DNA of 64,000 nucleotides from Chrysemys picta bellii. Taxonomy: Eukaryota; Chordata; Testudines; Emydidae. The notes below the pieces were generated by a model. That model worked only from the letters and a program-made list of their open reading frames with translations, ran no database searches and was not told the origin of the DNA. Of this stretch, positions 58,235 through 64,000 are shown one piece after another (position 1 is the stretch's first letter; each line of letters starts with the position of its first letter). The position numbers and the translations under genes are program-made. The stretch lies in the NCBI RefSeq assembly GCF_011386835.1, contig NC_088797.1, positions 95,242,264 to 95,306,263 of the forward strand, written 5' to 3'.

Positions 58235-59400
58235 GTTTCTGAAAGCAATCTCAATGCAATGCAGTGGCAAAAAGGGCTAATGAGATCGTTGGATGTATAA
58301 ACAGGGGACTAGTGAGGCATAGGTGATTTTTATCTCTGTACTGGGCATTTTGTGAGACCACTATTGGAATACTGCAGCTAGTTCTGGTGTCAACACTTTA
58401 ACAAAGATGTTGGAAAAATTAGAGGAGTGGGCAGGAAAGAACTACAAAATGATTCAAGGGCTGGAGTAGGGTTACCATACGTCTGGATTTTCCCGGACAT
58501 GTCCGGCTTTTTGGTCCTTAAATCCCCATCCGGGGGGGAATGCCAAAAAATCAGATATGTCCGGGAAAATAGGGAGGGAGGGGTCGTGGGGCTTGGGTCC
58601 TGGCTGGAGCCGCTGGGGCCGGAGCCGGAGCCGCTGGGGCCGGCGGGGTGCTTGGCTGCCGGCCGGCGCCGCTTGCTCTGCCAGGGCCGGGGCCGGGTGG
58701 GAGCTGCTCGGCCGGAACTGGGGCCCGAGCCGAGCTGGCTGGAGCTGCTGGGACCGGGGCTGCTCGGCCGCCTGCCAGTGCCGCTCGGCCGCCTGCCAGC
58801 GCCGCTCGCCCAGGGCCGGGGCCGGCGCCGGCACGCTCGGCCGGAACCGGGGCCGGTGCCCCAGGACCCGAGCTGAGCCGGGCCGGGCCCGAGAATGTTC
58901 GCGGGAAGCAGGGGAGGGGGCGGAGTTGGGGCGGGGACTTTGGGAAAGGGGCAGAGTTGGGGTGGGACTAGGGGCGGAGTTGGGGCGGGGCCGGGGCCCA
59001 TGGAGTGTCCTCTTTTTGGACACTTAAAATATGGTAACCCTAGGCTGGAGAAAATAACCGAGTAAGAGATTTAAACGGATTGTGAACTCTTGACTGTCTC
59101 AAAATGATATGAGAAGGGACTTGATTAGTGTAAAAGTACCTTTTTGAGGAGAATATACCAGGCACAACAGGCTTTCTAATGTCCCAGAGAAAGGTATAAC
59201 AGTGAAATCAGTGGCTGGAAGCTGAAAACAGACAAATTCAAATTAGAAATATAGCACAGATTTTTAAGTTAGGATTTTTAATGATTGAAACAAACTCAAA
59301 CTACCAAGGGATGGCATAGATTCTCCATGTCTTGATGTCTTCAAATCAAGACTGTGGATGACTTTCTGGAAGATTTTGTTTTATCCAAAGCACAAGTTAT
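58235..59400 (+). mobile_element. CR1 LINE fragment split by a hAT element
   Basis: Left piece 58235-58466 has 'aaaaagggctaatgagatcg', 'tgtataaacaggggactagt' and 'gagaccactattggaatact'. The right piece resumes after the hAT element's TSD at 59051 with 'gagaaaggtataacagtgaa', 'ggctggaagctgaaaacaga' and 'cttcaaatcaagactgtgga'. This is the C-terminal CR1 ORF2 order. Frames are broken and the 3' tail is not seen. Confidence 0.75.
58467..59042 (+). mobile_element. GC-rich hAT element with perfect TSD
   Basis: 576 bp, TAGGGTTACCATAC at the left and TATGGTAACCCTA-type end at the right ('atggtaaccc' then 'ta'). Perfect 8-bp TSD ggctggag at 58459-58466 and 59043-59050. Same family and orientation as the copies at 33936 and 36872, with the subterminal hairpin decayed and shorter GC-rich repeats. 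This single copy defines the family's normal termini and TSD. Confidence 0.9.
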
Positions 59401-59457
59401 CCTTTTGGCAAACAAGTGATTAGTGTCTTGGACTTAGCTATGGGCAATCAAGCCTAA

Positions 59458-59669
59458 TGATGGGGGGTGTGGGCTGGAGCCGGGCAGGAGCAAGCCTGGG
59501 AAGAAGGCAGACACAAGAACGATTGCAGTTGGGGCCATAAGCAGTGAGTAGCCACTGGCCACGTGCTGCTGCTGGGCTTAAGAGCAACACTGCTCAGCTA
59601 ATCCGGAAATTTGGCTGATTAGGAGTTTCAGCTAGTCCCAGACCCAGCTGCAGCCCCTCATTCCTGACA
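59458..59669 (-). mobile_element. Possible short solo LTR, antisense
   Basis: GC-richer 212-bp unit with TG...CA ends (plus TGATGGGGGG and TTCCTGACA). On the minus strand it starts TGTCAGGAATGAGGGG. No TSD found; a tentative call. Confidence 0.3.
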
Positions 59670-60956
59670 ACTGGGTTCAAGCAAGGGTTAACTAGGTGAA
59701 ATGTAATGGCTTGTGATACTTAGCTTCAGAAATGACTGCTGGTATTGGGGTCCCAAACTACCTCTCCTATCCCTCACTCAAGCTACAAGTCTGAATCAAT
59801 TTGAAGGTGACCCATCTCTTTCTGTCTCCTGTATAATGAGGCATCAAAAATGAAGCTTTCATTTAGGCATGACTTATTGTATGGCTAGTGTTCACAGGAA
59901 TTCCTCCTTTAAAGTTTTATAGATAAGGCTGTTTATGTTCAGTAAAGACCTCCTACATCTCTCTCTTTTCTGCCTTATGCTTTAGGGGTGAAATCTTGAT
60001 CCTACTGAAGTCAACTGAAGTTCTGAAATTGACTGAATTCAGTGGAACACAGATTTCACATCAGATGCCCAACTTGCAGATTGCTCAGGCAAACAACCCT
60101 ACCTGAATGCACCAACAAATTGGGCGCACAGTTGTGTAAACATTATAGGTGTGTAGCTGCACACCTACACCTTCTTGAAGAATGTAAGTCCTCAATGTGT
60201 TGCGTGGTCCAGTTAACTAAGTAGTTCTTCCAATAGCTTGAAAAATGATAAAATTCTAATTCCTGTTTTTAGTTTTGAATTTTACATATAATTTAACATT
60301 TTGTAAAAAATTATGCATAAGAAAATGTCATTTTAATCTTAAAAGGGCTCTGATAAAGTTGATTTGTTTTCAAGATGACCATTTCTTAACATTGAAATGC
60401 CTTAGTAGCATCTGATTACATCAGATTTTTAAACTAAATTAATTCTTGTTATTAACCAATCCACTTCCATGCCAAGTGCTCTTAAAAGACCCTGATTATA
60501 CACTAATTTTATTTCTTATCCTTGTTTTTTCCCCAGTAAACCTGAGACACTGGGTGAGCAAAATTCACTCTTAAACTGGTCTAGCAGGCTGAGACCAAAA
60601 TAATTTGAACGTTAGTCATATTGCTGAATTGATGTCAGTGAACACTTTGACACCTGAGTCCAAACTGATCACTTATTTCTTTAGCATTGCTGATTCATGA
60701 AGCAGAGTTGTGTTGAAAAGTAGAGAGAGATTTGCTTACTTTGAAATAGCAAATGCCAGATTTCTACGTTCTAACCCAAATCCAGTGCTGGAAGCACTAT
60801 CTTGATGACTCAGATTATTCTTTTTTTTAAGAAACCCAGATAACTTTCAAAGGGTGAGCTTTACTTTTGGTTCTAAAATTTATCTCTTCATTTGGAGGAA
60901 GAATAAAACCTAGCTTACTGTGGTGTTTACTGAACTGACTACAAATGATAAGAACA
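59670..60956. other. No gene seen; MITE relic at 59985-60063
   Basis: 59985-60063 looks like a decayed palindromic MITE ('ggggtgaaatcttgatccta' against 'acacagatttcacatcag'). Nothing else recognised. Confidence 0.4.
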
Positions 60957-61510
60957 TAAGAACGGCCATACTGGGTCAGACCAAAGGTCCATCTAGCCCA
61001 GTATCCTGTCTTTTGACAGTGGCTAATACCAGGTGCCCCAGAGGGAATGAACAGAACAGGTATTCATGAAGTGATCCATCCCCTGTCACCATTTCCCAGC
61101 TTTTGGCAAACAGAGGCTAGGGACACCATCCCTGACCATCCTGGCTAATAGCCATTGATAGACCTATCCTCCATGAACTAACCTAGTTCTTTTTTGAACC
61201 TTGTTATGATCTTGGCCTTCATAACATTCTCTTGCAAGGCATTCCACAGGTTGACTGTGCATTGTGTGGAAAAAAATACTTCCTTTTTTGTTTGTTTTAA
61301 GCCTGCTGCCTATTAATTTCATTTAGTGACCCCTATTTCTTGTGTTATGAGGAGTAAAGAACATTTCCTTGTTTACTTTCTGTACACCAGTCATGATTTT
61401 ATAGTCTTCTATCATATCCCCCCTTAGTTGTTTCTTTTCCAAGCTGAAAAGTCCCAGTCTCTCCTCATATGGCAGCTGTTCCAAACCCATAATCATCATG
61501 ATACCTGATG
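60957..61510 (-). mobile_element. CR1-like LINE 3' end, minus strand
   Basis: On the minus strand the end of ORF2 reads ERLGLFSLEKKQLRGDMIED then YKIMTGV (61386-61461), then NTRNRGH, the C-terminal block of a CR1-type ORF2. It is followed by a long 3' UTR ending in 'tatgttctta' repeats near 60960. The plus strand has the well-known vertebrate repeat text 'catactgggtcagaccaaag' at 60969. The 5' end is truncated at about 61510. Confidence 0.82.
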
Positions 61511-64000
61511 TCTGTAACACTGCCTCTTATTACAAACATGATTTTGATTTTGGTCAGTATTTTTATATAGTATTACATTTATCTTTGCATTATGATCAGT
61601 TGATCACTTTGCTTACATATATATATTTTGTCCCCCACCCCTCATCTCTTGTCTATTTAGATCATAAACTTTGTGATAGGGACTGTCATCTTATATAAAA
61701 CAGTACTGTTAGCATGCTGCAAATGTCAATTAGATTGACTCAGACATCATCCTTATTCCTCATTAAAATTATAGGGCAATCATACAAAAAATACTGAGAA
61801 ATAGTAATTTGACTAACATCATACCATACATTGACCCCAGACAACATCATGTTAATGAATACCAGCTAGCATAACTGTGTGTTTCTTCTCTATTTCGTAC
61901 TGGAATTCACATGTGGTGGAGAAAGAAAGATTACCCCATATGCAGTACAAAAGTGCCCACTGGCACTGGCATTGCTTTGACATGAGGCAAAAATATGTGG
62001 CAGTGTACTTGAGTACAAAATACCATAATGACTTCCCAATGGCTTCAGCAACAATACTGCTCTTAGTGTTGATACATAATAGAATATTATTAATGGATTT
62101 ATTCCAGAGCACTGTTAGAAGTTATTGAAGATCTTCCACTAAGACTGGCTTTATTGAAAGTATATTGAGAAGAGAGTGAATTTAAATGCCATCTTCAACA
62201 AAGCTAATGAAAATAACAGAAAAACACAATACCTATAATTGTTAGAGGTTCTGTGAAACCATTATGTAGGAACATAAAGATTGTAGGTACAGAACATACA
62301 TGAACAATGTAGTAGTCTGGGACAAGGTCTTTAGAATGACAAATGGAATTTATGAGTACTGGAAAATTAATTTATAAAATTATGCTTCTGTTCTTTATTG
62401 ACAAGATTGTCTGGAATTTGATAAATATATGTAAATAATGACAATGGTCTATGTGACTCAGTCAGTGGCTAAATCCAAAAGACATTGGGCCAAATCCTTC
62501 TTAGACCAGAAGAAAAATGTAGTATAATATTTTTAGTCTTTTGTGTGATGCAGAGTGACAACATTACTAAATTTGTACAACTTGTCAATACTGATGCTTG
62601 TAACTTTCTGTTCAGGAGGTGATCAGTGCTGAATAATGAATGAGTGCCTTGGCTAAACATGCTGCGTTATGAATTGAATCAAAGCCTACTGCATTCAATG
62701 GCAGTACTCCCATTGACTTCACTGGGTTTCGGATCAGGCCCTGCATCTGTTTCAAAGTGCTTCCCAAAAAAGTTACAAGCTGTAGCCCCAGTTTAGGGAA
62801 GTCATTGGTGCTTAAGCATGCACTTAGGTGCCTTTCTGAATTGGGGGTCTATCATGTGGACAGTACTCTAGTCTTTTTCATGAGCTTTGTTCCATCCAAG
62901 CCAATTTCTCTTGGTGCTAATGGAATTATACTCAGGCAACACTGTTGATACCTGCCATTATTTAAGTGAAAAGTAAAACAAACTTGGATTCAGTAAGTCA
63001 TACCCAGAATACAATACCTCAAATTACTGACTAGGAATAGTTCATGTAAACACTTAGAGCATTTCTTTTGTAAAGTCTGAAACTGGATTCCAGATAAAAG
63101 CTGGGAGCATGACTAATAAATATGATCTAATCTTGTGCAGAAGGAGTAATTATGGAATGAGTTTCTGATATTAACCTAGTTGTATCTGAGCTTCAGTAGA
63201 GTCTCATTTTGGAGGTGGGGGTGGGGGGAAGCTCTTATTGTAAATGACTTTCCTTTGGAGTCTTGTTAGCATGGTGAACTGTGGAGAACTCACAGGATTG
63301 TCTTCCACTTTCTACACATGCTGAAGGTCAAAGGCAACTGCACTCCCACACCTGCCATGTAGAGGCCAAGTAGATTCCCTGTCAAAGGCCCTTCTAAGGT
63401 ATAGAAGGGGAGGATAGTGAGGGGAAGGAAAAGAAGTTGCTAAGCTAGGCTGTACAGGTGAGGGGTCCTGCAAACCCCCATGTTGATTTCTCAATTATGT
63501 GGCATGAATTGCCATTCCCTTGGCCTAACACACCTCCAACAAGCCAGAGAGCGAAGATCTGGCATACAAAATAAGCGATGATTCTACTGCAATTAGAACT
63601 TTCTTGGCCTGTGAGGGGAGCGCTCTTTGGATTTCTAGTTGTGCAGTAACTGACACATCTTTGAGTTCTAAGACTATTCCAACAGAAGGATTGTGTGGTG
63701 TGATATGATGACACACATCATGTCACCTTGGCACTCATCTCTTGCCTATCAAATACATTTGTAGATAGCATTATTGACACAAAAGACTATCAGTGACCAT
63801 ATATGACCTCAGCTAAAACTGACATGATTATAGTTCAGCATTGTTGAGTAAGTACATCTCCCTAGAGAGAATAATTCTTGTTATGTTTTCATGGTTCCAT
63901 TTTTCCCCTTAATTCTTTGCCAAGAATTCTGAGAGTTAGTAATATCAGAAAGCAGCCAGATACAACACAGGATAATATTTCAGTCTTTTTTTCCCCCCTG
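61511..64000. other. No gene seen to the window end
   Basis: AT-rich sequence. Near 62670-62745 'ctactgcattcaatggcagt' and 'cggatcaggccctgcatctg' suggest an old MITE. No exon or RNA gene recognised. Confidence 0.4.

Noticed and set aside
58390..59027. 200-residue minus-strand frame and others
   Set aside because: Lies within the GC-rich hAT element at 58467; low complexity.

Overview
This window looks like non-coding vertebrate DNA from a turtle (Testudines, probably a cryptodire). I recognise no intact host protein-coding gene, rRNA, tRNA or CRISPR array. The turtle assignment rests on repeat content: CR1 LINEs with the usual 3' tail, the tRNA-like head of the cryptodiran Cry-type SINE, Penelope-like elements (PLEs) with a GIY-YIG endonuclease, CORE/MIR-type SINEs, long (about 0.4-1.3 kb) solo LTRs, and hAT and PIF/Harbinger MITEs of types I associate with chelonian genomes. 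This is recognition from memory, not a database search.

Layout. 1-355 is a GC-rich minisatellite. 3253-4535 is an antisense LTR with a fold-back PLE tail nested in it. 5-16 kb holds MITEs with clean target-site duplications (TSDs), two sense LTR-like units and a MIR-like SINE. 16.6-18.5 kb holds a 57-bp head-only SINE, a CR1 fragment and a PLE fragment. 19.4-22.8 kb holds two hAT elements flanking a solo LTR. 24.0-27.1 kb is a three-level nest: an LTR split by a PLE, which is split by another solo LTR. 31-33.3 kb has a solo LTR and a long decayed CR1. 33.9-37.7 kb is the most unusual block. Two near-identical GC-rich hAT copies in direct orientation bracket 2.35 kb of ordinary-looking DNA, and only the outer edges of the whole 3.74-kb block share a perfect 8-bp TSD. 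41.1-43.4 kb has a solo LTR, a decayed PIF/Harbinger transposase and a hAT MITE. 47.5-56.1 kb holds two fold-back PLE tails, two LTRs, a CR1 scrap, a fold-back element and a reverse MIR-like SINE. 58.2-59.4 kb is a CR1 split by a hAT element with a perfect 8-bp TSD. 60.96-61.5 kb is the 3' end of a CR1-like LINE on the minus strand. The remainder is AT-rich sequence in which I see no gene.

Nothing here works together as an operon or pathway. The window is best read as intergenic or intronic DNA whose history is written in nested transposable elements. All recognisable transposon coding sequence is broken. The best candidates for something new are the composite hAT block and the repeated pattern of PLE insertions carrying an inverted copy of their own 3' tail.
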